A stretch of 64,000 nt of DNA from Streptomyces sp. CB02959 (GCF_002803155.1 NZ_NNBP01000030.1:1-64000); one strand, 5' to 3'; positions 25,586 through 35,142 are shown, counted from the first letter of the stretch. Numbers and translations: made by a program. The notes: generated by a model not told the origin, from the letters alone.

Positions 25586-26365
25586 ATGCACGACCCCCAC
25601 ACCGACACCGGATACCTCGGCTCCTTCGCCATCATCCTGGCCGGCGAACTGCCCGGCACCTGGAGAAGCCAGTACCACCCGGACCGCGGAGGCAACACCG
25701 ACCACGACGACCTCACCGTGGATGTCTGGGACATGAACGAGGTCGTCGATGCCATGGCCGACTACATCGTTGACCACTGCGCCGTACTGACCCGCAGCGA
25801 CGGCACCCGGCTGTTCGTCATGGACCGCAAGGGCCACGACGAGGGATTCCTGATCGCCGCCATGGCCCCCCAGGGCATTCCCCTCGAAGCCTTCCGTGGC
25901 GTACGGGAGCCCGACGGCATAGCCGTCGCCGACAATCCGTTCACCGCTGCCAAGGACATCACGCACGGCCTGCTGCCCCGCTACGACAACGCTCTCGCCC
26001 AGGTCCGGCACAACGCCGCCCGCCTCACCGCACCGGCCGCAGAGCCCGATCGCGTGGTGATGACCTGGTCCGGCGACGACCTCGTCGTCGAGGCGCCCGA
26101 ACGCCCCGACATCGCCAAGACGCTGACCGACCACGGCTTCACCTTCGACACACACAGGGACGTCCTCGTCCTGTCCGGTGACGACTCCGCCCGCCAGGGG
26201 GCTTGCGTGCGAGCAGCCGGTGCCCGCCTGTCCGAGCTGGGCGTCGGCGTCATCCTGCGTAATCTACCGGCCCGGCCTGCCCTGGGCACCACCGCGGTCG
26301 CACCCCCGGCCCCGGCCAGCACGCCCGCAGCACCCCAGTCCACGCCGACCACCAGGCGCCGATAG
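25586..26365 (+). CDS. Hypothetical protein, paralogue of the gene at 15863
   Basis: The protein has 259 residues from ATG 25586 behind CGAGGAG. It shares with the 15863 protein the blocks LPGTWRSQYHPDRGG, VLTRSDGTRLFVMDR, GLLPRYDNALAQVRHNAA and LGVGVILRN. The two are full-length paralogues of about 260 residues with Pro/Thr/Ala-rich tails. No known domain is recognised. Confidence 0.6.
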   Translation: MHDPHTDTGYLGSFAIILAGELPGTWRSQYHPDRGGNTDHDDLTVDVWDMNEVVDAMADYIVDHCAVLTRSDGTRLFVMDRKGHDEGFLIAAMAPQGIPLEAFRGVREPDGIAVADNPFTAAKDITHGLLPRYDNALAQVRHNAARLTAPAAEPDRVVMTWSGDDLVVEAPERPDIAKTLTDHGFTFDTHRDVLVLSGDDSARQGACVRAAGARLSELGVGVILRNLPARPALGTTAVAPPAPASTPAAPQSTPTTRRR

Positions 26366-26395
26366 CCCTGGCCTGCGAACAGGAGCACCCGTCAC

Positions 26396-26803
26396 GTGGG
26401 AAACCGCGCCGACGACGAAGGCACCGACGTCGAGATCTACCTCAAGCCCCTGACCGACACCGTCCATGCCGACACCCCCACCGGCGCACCAGAGAAGCTC
26501 CTGGCCCTGCTCGATCGCGCCGGCTTCGAACGCAAGACGTTGGAGACGGCCGGGCCGGTCTACGTCTGGCACGAGGCTCCCGGGCACCTCACCGAGGACG
26601 CGAAGAAGCACCTTGCCACCGGCGCCGTGCCCGCACTGCTCATGGCCGGATACCTGGTCAACATCACCAATGACGTCTGGGACGCCGCCGCCTACCAAGA
26701 CGCCGTCGCGAAGATGCGACGCCAGCCCGCCGCAGCGCCCGCAGCCCGGTCGAACGCCTCGCCTCTCTCGGCGTCCGCGTCCCGCCCACACCGCACACGC
26801 TGA
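26396..26803 (+). CDS. Small 'GF...Y.L' domain protein
   Basis: The protein has 135 residues from GTG 26396. The domain covers residues 30-100 (KLLALLDRAGFERKTLETAG, then PVYVWHEAPGHLTEDAKKHL, then LLMAGYLVNITNDVW). It is the fifth copy of the family in the cluster, with a short Ala/Ser/Pro tail. The stop may overlap a CTG start of the next small gene (CTGA). Confidence 0.55.
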   Translation: MGNRADDEGTDVEIYLKPLTDTVHADTPTGAPEKLLALLDRAGFERKTLETAGPVYVWHEAPGHLTEDAKKHLATGAVPALLMAGYLVNITNDVWDAAAYQDAVAKMRRQPAAAPAARSNASPLSASASRPHRTR

Positions 26804-27027
26804 CCTTCACATCACCTGGAATCCCTGTCACCCACAAACCCGAACGCACCCCGCCTCCCATCACCGCCAGCCGCAAACCCCGCCTGGCCAGCGCCCTGTT
26901 CCGCCGCTACCTGCGCACCGTCATCGTCGGCAACCACGACCGGAGCATCCCGCTGGCGGGCGGGCGCCCCGAGGCAGCCCTTGACGAAGCCCGTCGCCAT
27001 GCCGACGTCCACCGCCATCTCAACTAG
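26800..27027 (+). CDS. Small basic hypothetical protein, start uncertain
   Basis: This frame ends at TAG 27025 and has strongly biased GC third positions from about 26870 on (SRKPRLASALFRRYLRTVIV, then GGRPEAALDEARRHADVHRH). No ATG, GTG or TTG start stands at a suitable place. The candidates are CTG 26800, overlapping the previous stop, or a weaker codon near 26821. It has about 66-75 residues and is basic. It is real by codon bias, but the start and function are open. Confidence 0.4.
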   Translation: MTFTSPGIPVTHKPERTPPPITASRKPRLASALFRRYLRTVIVGNHDRSIPLAGGRPEAALDEARRHADVHRHLN

Positions 27028-27054
27028 CCGCAGCCCAGATCCTTCAGGAGGCCC

Positions 27055-27444
27055 ATGACCGACCCAACCCGCTCTTCCGTACGGCTCGCTGACGACATCG
27101 CCCGTCAGCTCAGCCTGCTCACCCAGCGACTGTCTCAGGCACCGCCGCGCGAAGCCGCCCAGATCCTCGGCAAGGTCCTCGACTACAACGAAGGCATCCT
27201 CGGGCGGGTCACCGAACTCATCGGCACCGGCTCGCGGTTCGCCCAGGACCGCTCCCAGCGCGGCATCCTGGGGCCAGAGGTGTGGCTGGCCCTGGGCCGC
27301 GCGGCCAACGAACTCGACAGCGTGGGCGTGGACCTCGACGAGCACACCGACTCCATCAAGCAGCTCGCCAAGCCCTCCCCCGCCGCCACCGGCCCGGCAT
27401 CGAAGCCCGTGGCCTCCGCCATGGTCGTCAGGCGGCGCGGGTGA
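27055..27444 (+). CDS. Small helical hypothetical protein
   Basis: The protein has 129 residues, ATG 27055 behind CAGGAGG. It is helical throughout (LADDIARQLSLLTQRLSQAP, then EVWLALGRAANELDSVGVDL), with a Pro/Ala-rich tail. It overlaps the first DUF317 gene by four bases (GTGA). The same small-helical-protein-then-DUF317 pairing recurs at 29171/29524, 30421/31031 and 33684/34414. Confidence 0.55.
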   Translation: MTDPTRSSVRLADDIARQLSLLTQRLSQAPPREAAQILGKVLDYNEGILGRVTELIGTGSRFAQDRSQRGILGPEVWLALGRAANELDSVGVDLDEHTDSIKQLAKPSPAATGPASKPVASAMVVRRRG

Positions 27445-28247
27445 GGAAGAAGCAGCAATGGGCCGGCTGGGGCCCGGCCGGCCAGCAGGCTGAGCAGCAC
27501 TATCTCGTCGAGCCCCGTCACCTCGCCGGCGGCGGAGACCTGCGCCACGTCACCGAGTACCTGCGCGCCTCGGGATGGAAGGACAAGACCAAGCCCGGCG
27601 GCCCGATAGTCTTCGACAGCCCGGACAAGTCCATCCGCGTCGGCTACGACCCGATCACCCAGCCCGGCGGCTGGACCATCAGCGCAAAGCAGAACGCGCG
27701 GCAGGAGGCGTGGCAGGCGACCTTCTCGCGGCAGGTGCCCGTGGAGATCGTGGCCGGGGTCACCGACGCGCTGACCCAGCCGCGCTCCGCGCACGCCCCC
27801 AACGTATGGGCGCCCCTGCAAGAACACGGATGGCAGACCGAGCAAGGCCAGCACGTCACCGCGCGCAACCCGCAAGGCAACGCCTTCGTCCGCTTCCACC
27901 AGCAGGCCCCAGGCCAGGCCCACTGGTGGGCAGGCGCCCGCAACGAACACGGCCCGGTGTGGGAGGCGCGATTCACGCCCACCACGCCCATGCACCTGGT
28001 GCAGGCATTCAGCACGGCCCTGTCGGATCCGCAGCCGGTGATGCGTCCGCTCGGTCACGTCCCACCCTCCCAGCAGATCCGCACCACCTCCGTGTCCGTC
28101 CTGCCCTCCCAGCTCAGCGCCTGGCAGCAGACCCGGATCACCGCCGCCCGCGCCGCCACCTGGGCTCGCAACTCCTTCGCCACCAACCGACCGCGCACCA
28201 GCCCCAGCGCCCGGTCGTACGCCGCTCAGACGGGACGGATGCGGTGA
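27441..28247 (+). CDS. DUF317 protein, two domains
   Basis: The protein has 268 residues from GTG 27441. The DUF317 signature is plain: VEPRHLAGGGDLRHVTEYLR, ASGWKDK, IVFDSPDKSIRVGYDP, then VPVEIVAGVTDALTQP. A second, weaker copy follows (WAPLQEHGWQTEQG, WEARFTPTTPMHLVQAFSTA). DUF317 proteins are a Streptomyces family tied to conjugative elements; their biochemical role is not known. It is coupled by GTGA overlaps to the genes before and after. Confidence 0.75.
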   Translation: MRKKQQWAGWGPAGQQAEQHYLVEPRHLAGGGDLRHVTEYLRASGWKDKTKPGGPIVFDSPDKSIRVGYDPITQPGGWTISAKQNARQEAWQATFSRQVPVEIVAGVTDALTQPRSAHAPNVWAPLQEHGWQTEQGQHVTARNPQGNAFVRFHQQAPGQAHWWAGARNEHGPVWEARFTPTTPMHLVQAFSTALSDPQPVMRPLGHVPPSQQIRTTSVSVLPSQLSAWQQTRITAARAATWARNSFATNRPRTSPSARSYAAQTGRMR

Positions 28248-29122
28248 GCCACGAACACTTCTACTCGCGCACCAACGGGCCCACCATCCACCGCATCAAC
28301 CGCGTCCGGTACCTGGACGAGGTGACCCCGCGGCACCTGGCCGGCGGAGGCGACCCACGGCACGTAACCGAGTACCTGCTCGCCGCGGGCTGGAGCAACC
28401 ATTCGGTACCCGGCTACCCCCACGTCCTGCTGGAAAGCCCAGACCGGAAACTGCACCTCACCCTGGAGCCCACCGCCCCGGAGGAACGCGACACCTGGTG
28501 GCGCATCCACCCCGCCCCCGGCCCCGACGGCGACGCCGGATGGTCCGCGCACTTCGGCGGCCACACCCCCGTCGAGATCATCGCCGGATTCACTGGCGCC
28601 CTCTCCACCCCAACACCACCAGCGCAGACGCAGACAGCCGATCTATGGCACATCGCCGAAAGCCGGGGATGGGCCAAGCAGTCGGTAGACGGCGACCAGA
28701 TGGCGCTCTCACCGGACGAAACCGCGATCCTCGCCCGGGTCCAGACCCTCACCTTCGCCGGCACCCGCGACAACGTCGGCACCCCCACCTGGCGGTGGAA
28801 GACCGAGGTGTCCCTCCCCCGCGCCGATGGGCGCCGCCAGTGGCTGTGGGGAGCAACCCTCGACGACACCGCTCCCGCCGCCGCACTCGCCGGATTCATC
28901 ACCTCCCTCACCTCCCCCGCACCGCTGCTTCGGGACGAGGGCCAAACCATCGGTCACACCTTCGGATACCTCCATTCCACTAGGAGCCCGATCGCCCCGG
29001 AACAGAACTATCGGCGCCACCTTCAACGGCTGGAAGACGCCCAGCGCACCAGGCCACCGGCGCCGCCCTCGGCCGGCCCCGCCTCGCCCACAGGAACGGC
29101 ACACCGAACGAAGCGCCGCTAG
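28244..29122 (+). CDS. DUF317 protein, two domains
   Basis: The protein has 292 residues from GTG 28244. The first domain is VTPRHLAGGGDPRHVTEYLL, AAGWSNHSVPGYPHVLLESP, then HTPVEIIAGFTGALSTP. The second is IAESRGWAKQSVDG through LWGATLDDTAPAAALAGFIT. It directly follows another DUF317 gene with a 4-base overlap, and the two first domains are strikingly similar, which points to tandem duplication. Confidence 0.75.
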   Translation: MSHEHFYSRTNGPTIHRINRVRYLDEVTPRHLAGGGDPRHVTEYLLAAGWSNHSVPGYPHVLLESPDRKLHLTLEPTAPEERDTWWRIHPAPGPDGDAGWSAHFGGHTPVEIIAGFTGALSTPTPPAQTQTADLWHIAESRGWAKQSVDGDQMALSPDETAILARVQTLTFAGTRDNVGTPTWRWKTEVSLPRADGRRQWLWGATLDDTAPAAALAGFITSLTSPAPLLRDEGQTIGHTFGYLHSTRSPIAPEQNYRRHLQRLEDAQRTRPPAPPSAGPASPTGTAHRTKRR

Positions 29123-29170
29123 CCGGGCACAAGCCCACCCGTCCATTCCCTCTTCCGCATAAGGACGTTG

Positions 29171-29527
29171 ATGCCCCACACCCCTGCTCCCAGCCCCGAC
29201 CAGATCACGCAGGCCACCACAACCCTGGCCCAGGTCAAGCACTATCTGCGTACCAACCCAGCCGCAGCAGACATGCTGCCGCTGCTCGCCCCGCTCCTCG
29301 ACGAGGACACCGGCATGCCCATCCTGCTCGGCGACGTCCTGCGCAGCGCCGCGCGCCTCGTCGCCCAGCAGTCCCCCCACCCCCTGCCCGACGAGACCCG
29401 CCGGATCATCGAAGGGCTGCGGGAAGCCGCACAGGACCTCACCGACTGGCACATCCTGCACTGGGACATTGAGCGCCTCGGCAATCTGCCATTCGACGCG
29501 CCGCACCCGCCGGCCCGCCGTCAGTGA
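29171..29527 (+). CDS. Small helical hypothetical protein
   Basis: The protein has 118 residues from ATG 29171 (TTG 29168 also in frame) behind AAGGA. It is helical (DQITQATTTLAQVKHYLRTN, then RIIEGLREAAQDLTDWHILH). It overlaps the next DUF317 gene by four bases. Not recognised as a known family. Confidence 0.55.
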   Translation: MPHTPAPSPDQITQATTTLAQVKHYLRTNPAAADMLPLLAPLLDEDTGMPILLGDVLRSAARLVAQQSPHPLPDETRRIIEGLREAAQDLTDWHILHWDIERLGNLPFDAPHPPARRQ

Positions 29528-30351
29528 CCCGCCCCTACATCCCCACCCGCGCCAACGAGCCGCACAACACCATCTGGTTCGAGACCAGCCCCCGGCACCT
29601 GGCCGGGCGCGGCGACCCCCGCCGGATCACCCAGACGCTGCGGGCCGCCGGGTGGAAGAACCACTCCAACCCGGACTATCCCCACGTCGCGCTGGTCAGC
29701 CCGGACTACCGGCACACCCTGGTGCTGGAACCCGAGCCGAAGTCGTACGGCGCGTGGTGGCACATCCGCGGTGAATCCGAAGGCCGCAGCTGGTACACGG
29801 ACTTCGGCGCCAACACCCCCGTCGAGATCCTCGCCGCCCTCACCGACGCCCTGCTCAAACCCGAGCCCGCGACCACGCCGGACATCTGGCCAGCGCTCGC
29901 CTCGGCGGGCTGGGCATACGAACGCGACGAACACGGCAACGAGACCGCCACGCACCCGGACAGCATCCTGCGCGTGCGCCGCTGGACCGTCGCTCCCAGT
30001 GAACGGTTCCACTGGACAGCCGAAGCCGCCCTTCCCAACGGAGGCGGCGGCCGTGAACTCCTGTGGCGGGCCTCACTCGACGACGCCATGCCCCGGCATC
30101 TGATCGCCGCGTTCACCACCGCCCTGACCAACGACGAACCCGTCCAGCGCGGCATGTACGACGTCCCGCACTCCCACCTCGTCACCCAGGAGCAGCGCGG
30201 ACCGCAGGGCGAGCAGCTCGCCGCCGCCCACGAAGCACGCCTCAAAGCCGTGCGCGCCGCCGCCCGCAAGGCCCGGCACACCGCAGTCCTAACCGCCGGC
30301 AGCGGTCCGGTGCCCACCGCGGCATCGGCCGCGCCGGTCCGCAGCCACTGA
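29524..30351 (+). CDS. DUF317 protein, two domains
   Basis: The protein has 275 residues from GTG 29524. Its first domain is SPRHLAGRGDPRRITQTLRA, AGWKNHSNPDYPHVALVSP, then NTPVEILAALTDALLKP. The second is LASAGWAYERDEHGNET through LLWRASLDDAMPRHLIAAFT. The Ala/Arg-rich C-terminal tail is helical. It is part of the DUF317 family expansion in this element. Confidence 0.75.
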   Translation: MTRPYIPTRANEPHNTIWFETSPRHLAGRGDPRRITQTLRAAGWKNHSNPDYPHVALVSPDYRHTLVLEPEPKSYGAWWHIRGESEGRSWYTDFGANTPVEILAALTDALLKPEPATTPDIWPALASAGWAYERDEHGNETATHPDSILRVRRWTVAPSERFHWTAEAALPNGGGGRELLWRASLDDAMPRHLIAAFTTALTNDEPVQRGMYDVPHSHLVTQEQRGPQGEQLAAAHEARLKAVRAAARKARHTAVLTAGSGPVPTAASAAPVRSH

Positions 30352-30420
30352 CCGTGAGCTGGGCGCCGCCCGGCGTCCAGCTCACCCTCCCTCTGCCCCG
30401 CCGTTTCTCCGAGAGCGCCC

Positions 30421-31026
30421 TTGACCGCCCCCTCCCCGTCCCCGCAGGAACTCCACCAACGACGGCTCCAGCAGCTCGCGACGTACCTGCGCGAGAGCGA
30501 ACTCATCCTCGCCAGCTGGGATGCCTACTCCGACGAGCACACCGATGAATCCGGATGGCCCCACGACGAGCAGGCGTACGGACTGCGCGCCGCCGTCCGC
30601 GACGCCGAGACCTGGAGAGCCTTCAACCGTGTGCGCTCCTGCGCCAAGGAACTCCTGGCCACCGCTGAGGTCCAGCTGCAACAGCTCGATACCGCAGTCG
30701 TCCTGCCCCACTGGCCCGGACGACTCGCCGCCCTCCACCACGCCCTGAACCGCCTCAACGCCCTACAGCACGAGTGGCTGGAGACCCGGGCCACGCTCGC
30801 GGCCTCCCTCAAGCCCGGCACCGAGGCGTACGACGACGTCCTCGACGAGCGCAACTCCGAAGCATGGCACTACCTGGGCGAGTGGTCCGCCCACGGCCAG
30901 GCGCTCCTCGACATCCCCGCCGCAGCTCGCCAAGCGCCGTCGCGCCTGCCCGGTACCGGCGCCGCACCCAGCTGGGCGCCGGCCACACCCGTTGCGTCGG
31001 CCGCATCGTCGACAGCGCGGAGGTGA
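30421..31026 (+). CDS. Helical hypothetical protein
   Basis: The protein has 201 residues from TTG 30421 with a weak GAGAG upstream. It is a coiled-coil-like helical protein (ELHQRRLQQLATYLRESELI, then AALHHALNRLNALQHEWLET) with an Ala/Pro/Ser tail. A DUF317 gene follows five bases later. Not recognised as a known family. Confidence 0.5.
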   Translation: MTAPSPSPQELHQRRLQQLATYLRESELILASWDAYSDEHTDESGWPHDEQAYGLRAAVRDAETWRAFNRVRSCAKELLATAEVQLQQLDTAVVLPHWPGRLAALHHALNRLNALQHEWLETRATLAASLKPGTEAYDDVLDERNSEAWHYLGEWSAHGQALLDIPAAARQAPSRLPGTGAAPSWAPATPVASAASSTARR

Positions 31027-31030
31027 CGGC

Positions 31031-31798
31031 ATGCACGAGACCATCGAGCAGACCCTCACCTCCCCGCGGTATCTCGCCGGCGGCGGCGATCCGGCCTGGG
31101 TCACCGTCCCCCTGCACCGAGCCTGTGGATGGAGTTACGGACACGACCCGCTGATGCCCCGCGTCATCCTGACCAGCCCCGATCAGCAGGCGACCTTGCG
31201 GATCGATCCCGACCCGGACGAACCGTGGTGGACCATCCGCCACGCCCGCACCGGCAACCAGCCGGCCTGGAAGGCCACCTTCGAGGCCCGTACCCCCGTC
31301 GAGATCATCGCCGCCTTCACCGACGCCCTCACCGACCCTCGCGCCCTGAACGCCGCCCCACCGCCCACTGCCCCTCTACGACAGGCGGGTTGGCGCGATG
31401 TCTCCCCCCAGAGCGGCCTCATTTCGCCCGATGGCGTGGTCCGCGTCGACTACGTCACCGACCACGGCCTCGACCACTGGTTCATCACAGTCGCCGCCGG
31501 CCACACCCCCGGCGATGAGCTGTGGGGGGCGTGCCTGGACGGCACCACCCCACCCCATCTGATCGCCGCGCTGACCCGGGCGCTCACCGATGACACCCCG
31601 GTGATCCGTGATCCGAACCGCCTGTCCGGTCTGGGCGTGCGCCACCGGCACGACGTCAGGCAGCACGTGCCCGTGGAGGCCGTCGCCTTCGCGCTGGAGC
31701 AGCGTGTCACCGGCCTCTGCGCCCGGCGACGGTACACCACCGCGAACACCCCGGCCGCCGAGCCGCCACGCGTGCCGAACCCGCGCCGCACCCGCTGA
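31031..31798 (+). CDS. DUF317 protein, two domains
   Basis: The protein has 255 residues from ATG 31031 behind GGAGG. The first domain is close to the family consensus: TSPRYLAGGGDPAWVTVPLH, VILTSPDQQATLRIDPDPDE, then ARTPVEIIAAFTDALTDP. The second runs from LRQAGWRDVS to LWGACLDGTTPPHLIAALTR. It lies directly upstream of the VirD4-like gene, a common place for DUF317 genes in Streptomyces elements. Confidence 0.8.
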   Translation: MHETIEQTLTSPRYLAGGGDPAWVTVPLHRACGWSYGHDPLMPRVILTSPDQQATLRIDPDPDEPWWTIRHARTGNQPAWKATFEARTPVEIIAAFTDALTDPRALNAAPPPTAPLRQAGWRDVSPQSGLISPDGVVRVDYVTDHGLDHWFITVAAGHTPGDELWGACLDGTTPPHLIAALTRALTDDTPVIRDPNRLSGLGVRHRHDVRQHVPVEAVAFALEQRVTGLCARRRYTTANTPAAEPPRVPNPRRTR

Positions 31799-31844
31799 CC
31801 CACCTCCTCCCCTGCCTGCCCCCGCCACGTAAGGCCCTGCCCTC

Positions 31845-33647
31845 TTGCCTCAGCCCTCCAGCCCGAATACCCCGAACACTGACGGCTACGACATAGCCTT
31901 CCGCGTCCTGCTCGGCGCCATCGCCATCGCCGTCCCCGCATCCAACCTCGCCTGGCTCGGCGGCAACCTCACCGCCTGGGCCACCGACTCCGGACACACC
32001 GCCCCCTACCAGCCCGTCCAGGCTCTGCTGCACCCCGACCAGCTGTGGCCCAGCCTGGACGACACGTCCCTCCTGATCGGCGCACGCATCCTGCCCGGCG
32101 CCATACTGATCGCCCTCGGCATCACCGCCGCCGTGCTCTACAAGCGGCACAAGGACGGCACCAGCGGGCGCAAGAAGCGCGTCGCCGGGATGGCCAAGCA
32201 CCAGGACATCGAGCCGCTGATGTCCAAGGCCATCACCGCCAAGGCCCGCTCCCTGCGGCCGAGCCTGAAGGACACCAAGCACATCGATGCCAAGGACACC
32301 GGCATCTTGCTCGGCAACCTTCAGGGCACTCGCCACGAGGTCCGCATGGGTTATGAGGATGTCGCCGTGGCGATCATGGCGCCGCGCTCCGGCAAGACCA
32401 CCTCGCTGGCGATCCCCTCCATCCTCAACGCACCCGGCCCCGTCCTGCTCACCTCCAACAAGGCGGCCGGCGACGCGTATACGGCAACGCTCGACGCGCG
32501 GGCGGCCGTGGGCCGGACGTGGTCGATGGACCCGCAGCAGATCGCCCACTCCGAACGCCAGATGTGGTGGAACCCGCTGGCCGACGCCAAAACGTTGGAC
32601 GGCGCCGGCAGGTTGGCCGGGCACTTCCTCGCCGCGAGCGTGGACGCCTCGCAGCAGGGTGACTTCTGGTCCAAGGCCGGATCCAACATCTTGTCGCAGT
32701 TGTTCCTGGCCGCAGCCCTCGACGAACGGCCCATCACCGACGTGATGCAGTGGCTGGCGTTCCCTGCCGACCGCACGCCGCTGGACATCCTGCGCGACCA
32801 CAACCACGCCGCAGTCGCCGCCCAGCTCAAGGGAACCGTCGAGGGCCCGCCCGAGACGCGCGACGGCATCTACGAAACCGCCCGGCAGTACGCCGCCGCC
32901 CTCCTCAACAGCGAGATCGCCGCATGGGTGACCCCGCAGAAGGACGTCGAGGAGTTCAAGCCGAAGGACTTCGTGACCAGCAAGGACACCCTGTACCTGC
33001 TGTCGAAGGACGGCGGAGGCGGCGCGTCGGCGCTCATCGCGGCGTGCGCGGACTCGGTGATGCGGGCCGCGACGGCCCAGGCCGAACGTGCCGGCGGACG
33101 CCTGGACCCGCCGATGCTCGCGATCCTGGACGAGGCCGCCAACGTCTGCAAGATCAGTGACCTGCCGGACCTGTACTCCCACCTCGGCTCCCGAGGGATC
33201 ATCCCCATCACGATCCTGCAGTCCTACCGCCAGGGCCAGAAAGTCTGGGGCGATGCCGGCATGGACGCCATGTGGTCCGCCTCCACCATCAAGGTCATCG
33301 GCAGCGGTATTGACGACCCCGACTTTGCCGACAAGCTCTCCCGGTTGATCGGCGACCACGACGTCGAGACGACCTCCACCTCGGCCTCCGAGTCCGGGAA
33401 GTCCACCTCGGTGTCGATGCGGCAGGAACGCATCCTGGCCGCCGACGCCATCCGCGCCCTGTCCAAGGGCACCGCACTCTGCTTCGCCACCGGCATGCGC
33501 GTGGCCATGCTCGACCTGCACCCCTGGTACCTGGAGCCCGGCGCCGAGGAGCTGTCCGCCGCCTCCGACCGCGCTTCGAAGGCGATCACCCACCGCGCCC
33601 TGGCCAAGTACACCCCTCACCAGGGCGACTACGGCACGGCCGCGTAG
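31845..33647 (+). CDS. VirD4/TraG-like type IV coupling protein
   Basis: The protein has 600 residues from TTG 31845. It couples the DNA-protein substrate to the secretion channel at the membrane. Two N-terminal membrane helices (VLLGAIAIAVPASNLAWLGG and ILPGAILIALGITAAVLY) precede the ATPase domain with Walker A MAPRSGKTTS (about 177-186) and Walker B MLAILDEAANV (about 422-432). The following SHLGSRGIIPITILQSYRQG is the usual TraG/VirD4 motif. With the VirB4-like and channel genes upstream it completes the core transfer machinery. Confidence 0.88.
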   Translation: MPQPSSPNTPNTDGYDIAFRVLLGAIAIAVPASNLAWLGGNLTAWATDSGHTAPYQPVQALLHPDQLWPSLDDTSLLIGARILPGAILIALGITAAVLYKRHKDGTSGRKKRVAGMAKHQDIEPLMSKAITAKARSLRPSLKDTKHIDAKDTGILLGNLQGTRHEVRMGYEDVAVAIMAPRSGKTTSLAIPSILNAPGPVLLTSNKAAGDAYTATLDARAAVGRTWSMDPQQIAHSERQMWWNPLADAKTLDGAGRLAGHFLAASVDASQQGDFWSKAGSNILSQLFLAAALDERPITDVMQWLAFPADRTPLDILRDHNHAAVAAQLKGTVEGPPETRDGIYETARQYAAALLNSEIAAWVTPQKDVEEFKPKDFVTSKDTLYLLSKDGGGGASALIAACADSVMRAATAQAERAGGRLDPPMLAILDEAANVCKISDLPDLYSHLGSRGIIPITILQSYRQGQKVWGDAGMDAMWSASTIKVIGSGIDDPDFADKLSRLIGDHDVETTSTSASESGKSTSVSMRQERILAADAIRALSKGTALCFATGMRVAMLDLHPWYLEPGAEELSAASDRASKAITHRALAKYTPHQGDYGTAA

Positions 33648-33683
33648 CACCCGCTCATCTCACCCCTGTCCTTGGAGGCCTCC

Positions 33684-34202
33684 ATTTCTGTATACGAGCC
33701 CGACGATCTCGACTACATGACGCGCCCCGAAGCTCTTGCGGCCGTCCTCACCGACCTCCGTGCCCACCAGGTCGACCCCGGCCCCGACGGCTTTTTCACC
33801 GCCCTGCGCCACATCGACCTCCTGGGCCACCTCGCCCTACGGTTCACCGCCGACGCCCACCACCTCCTCTCCGAGGAGATCCCGACCACCAACCCCGCAC
33901 AGGACGCCCTGCGATCGAGCCGGGCCGCGGCGACGATCGGGCGTGCCCTGGCCCACTACACCCAGGCCCTCCCCGCCCTGACCAAGGTCAGCGACCCTGC
34001 CAGCCGCACCACCATCAACGCGCAGCTGGAAGCCATCCCGCACCACTCCGCTCTGCGTCGCCATCTCGACGCCGCCCAACGGACCCTGGACGAGGCACGG
34101 ATCGAGCTGACCGGCGCCGTCCCCCCGCTCCCCACCCGCAAGGCGTCGGCTGACGCGAAGCCCCCCGCGACGCCCCGCCCCCTCCACCGTCGCGGCCTGT
34201 AG
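33684..34202 (+). CDS. Helical hypothetical protein (probable ATT start)
   Basis: The protein has 172 residues. GGAGG at 33674-33678 is followed five bases later by ATT 33684; TTG 33672 upstream has no ribosome binding site. The N-terminus is acidic (YEPDDLDYMTRPEALAAVLT), and the rest helical (GHLALRFTADAHHLLSEEIP, then LRRHLDAAQRTLDEARIELT). It follows the coupling protein gene by 36 bases. Family unknown. Confidence 0.5.
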   Translation: MSVYEPDDLDYMTRPEALAAVLTDLRAHQVDPGPDGFFTALRHIDLLGHLALRFTADAHHLLSEEIPTTNPAQDALRSSRAAATIGRALAHYTQALPALTKVSDPASRTTINAQLEAIPHHSALRRHLDAAQRTLDEARIELTGAVPPLPTRKASADAKPPATPRPLHRRGL

Positions 34203-34413
34203 CGCCACACACTCCCGGTGCCCACGCGCCGCGGCACGACGTTGCGATACAGGTCCTCGTCGACCACCACGACAGAGTCCTCGGCTGCTCTGCCAACGGA
34301 CACCGTCGACCTCCACGACCAGCTCCGCAGGCACCTCGATGCCCCTTGGCCCGCCCTGCACCGCTCAGCAGTCAACGCAGCAGATCGCCTGTCCCCGACG
34401 CCAAGGAATCGCC

Positions 34414-35142
34414 ACGTCTTCCGACTATTTCCTCTCCCCCTCCCTCCTCCTCGTCTCACCACTGCACGTGGCCGGCGAGGGCAACACCACCAGCACCTTC
34501 CAAGCGATCCGAGACCGTGCACCCAACTGGAGCCTTAGATCGGATCCAGACACCGGTCAGGTCATGCTGACCTCCCCGGACGACGCCACAACGATCAGCT
34601 ACCACATGCTGGCCTCCGGCCCGGTACCCCGCTGGACCGCCGCCCACAGCGGCCCACGCCCCTGGACCGCCACCTTCTCGTGCAACACCCCTCGCGAACT
34701 GCCCCACGCGCTCTTGGCACCGCTGACACTGCTGCCCTCCCACCCCCTCACCGACACAGACCCGTTGAAGGACCTAGCCGAGGACCTCTACAACGCCGGG
34801 TGGAAGCGCACCGCCTACGGCACGCGAACCGTGTATCTCTCGGCCGACCGTCTGTGCATCCTCGCGCACACCCCCCACGAGGAGGCTGCCTGGCAGATCG
34901 CGACCCAGACACCTCGCAGTGACGGCTCCGAACGCTGGAACCTCTCGCTCAGCCACGACGCACCACCGCAGCTCGCCCGCAGCGTCATCCGCACGCTGGT
35001 GCGAGGCGAGCCCGTGATGCGCCGCCTGCGTGAGATCCCTCGCCCACTACGCCAATACGCCGTCATCGCTCCCCTCGCCGAGTTCCGCGGCCCACGTAAA
35101 CCCCCCGAGCCGCCGGCGCCCCCACCAAGCCCAAGCCGATGA
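34414..35142 (+). CDS. Divergent DUF317 protein (start unclear, perhaps ACG)
   Basis: Two weak DUF317 units are present. The first runs from SPLHVAGEGNTTSTFQAIRD through VMLTSPDDATTISYHMLA to CNTPRELPHALLAPL. The second runs from LYNAGWKRTAYGTRTVYLSA to LSHDAPPQLARSVIRTLVRG. The frame is open from 34339, but the part before 34408 does not look like DUF317. CAAGGA at 34402-34407 points to ACG 34414 (or ATC 34408) as the start, giving about 242 residues. The stretch 34203-34413 holds no other gene I can defend. Confidence 0.55.
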   Translation, partial: TSSDYFLSPSLLLVSPLHVAGEGNTTSTFQAIRDRAPNWSLRSDPDTGQVMLTSPDDATTISYHMLASGPVPRWTAAHSGPRPWTATFSCNTPRELPHALLAPLTLLPSHPLTDTDPLKDLAEDLYNAGWKRTAYGTRTVYLSADRLCILAHTPHEEAAWQIATQTPRSDGSERWNLSLSHDAPPQLARSVIRTLVRGEPVMRRLREIPRPLRQYAVIAPLAEFRGPRKPPEPPAPPPSPSR

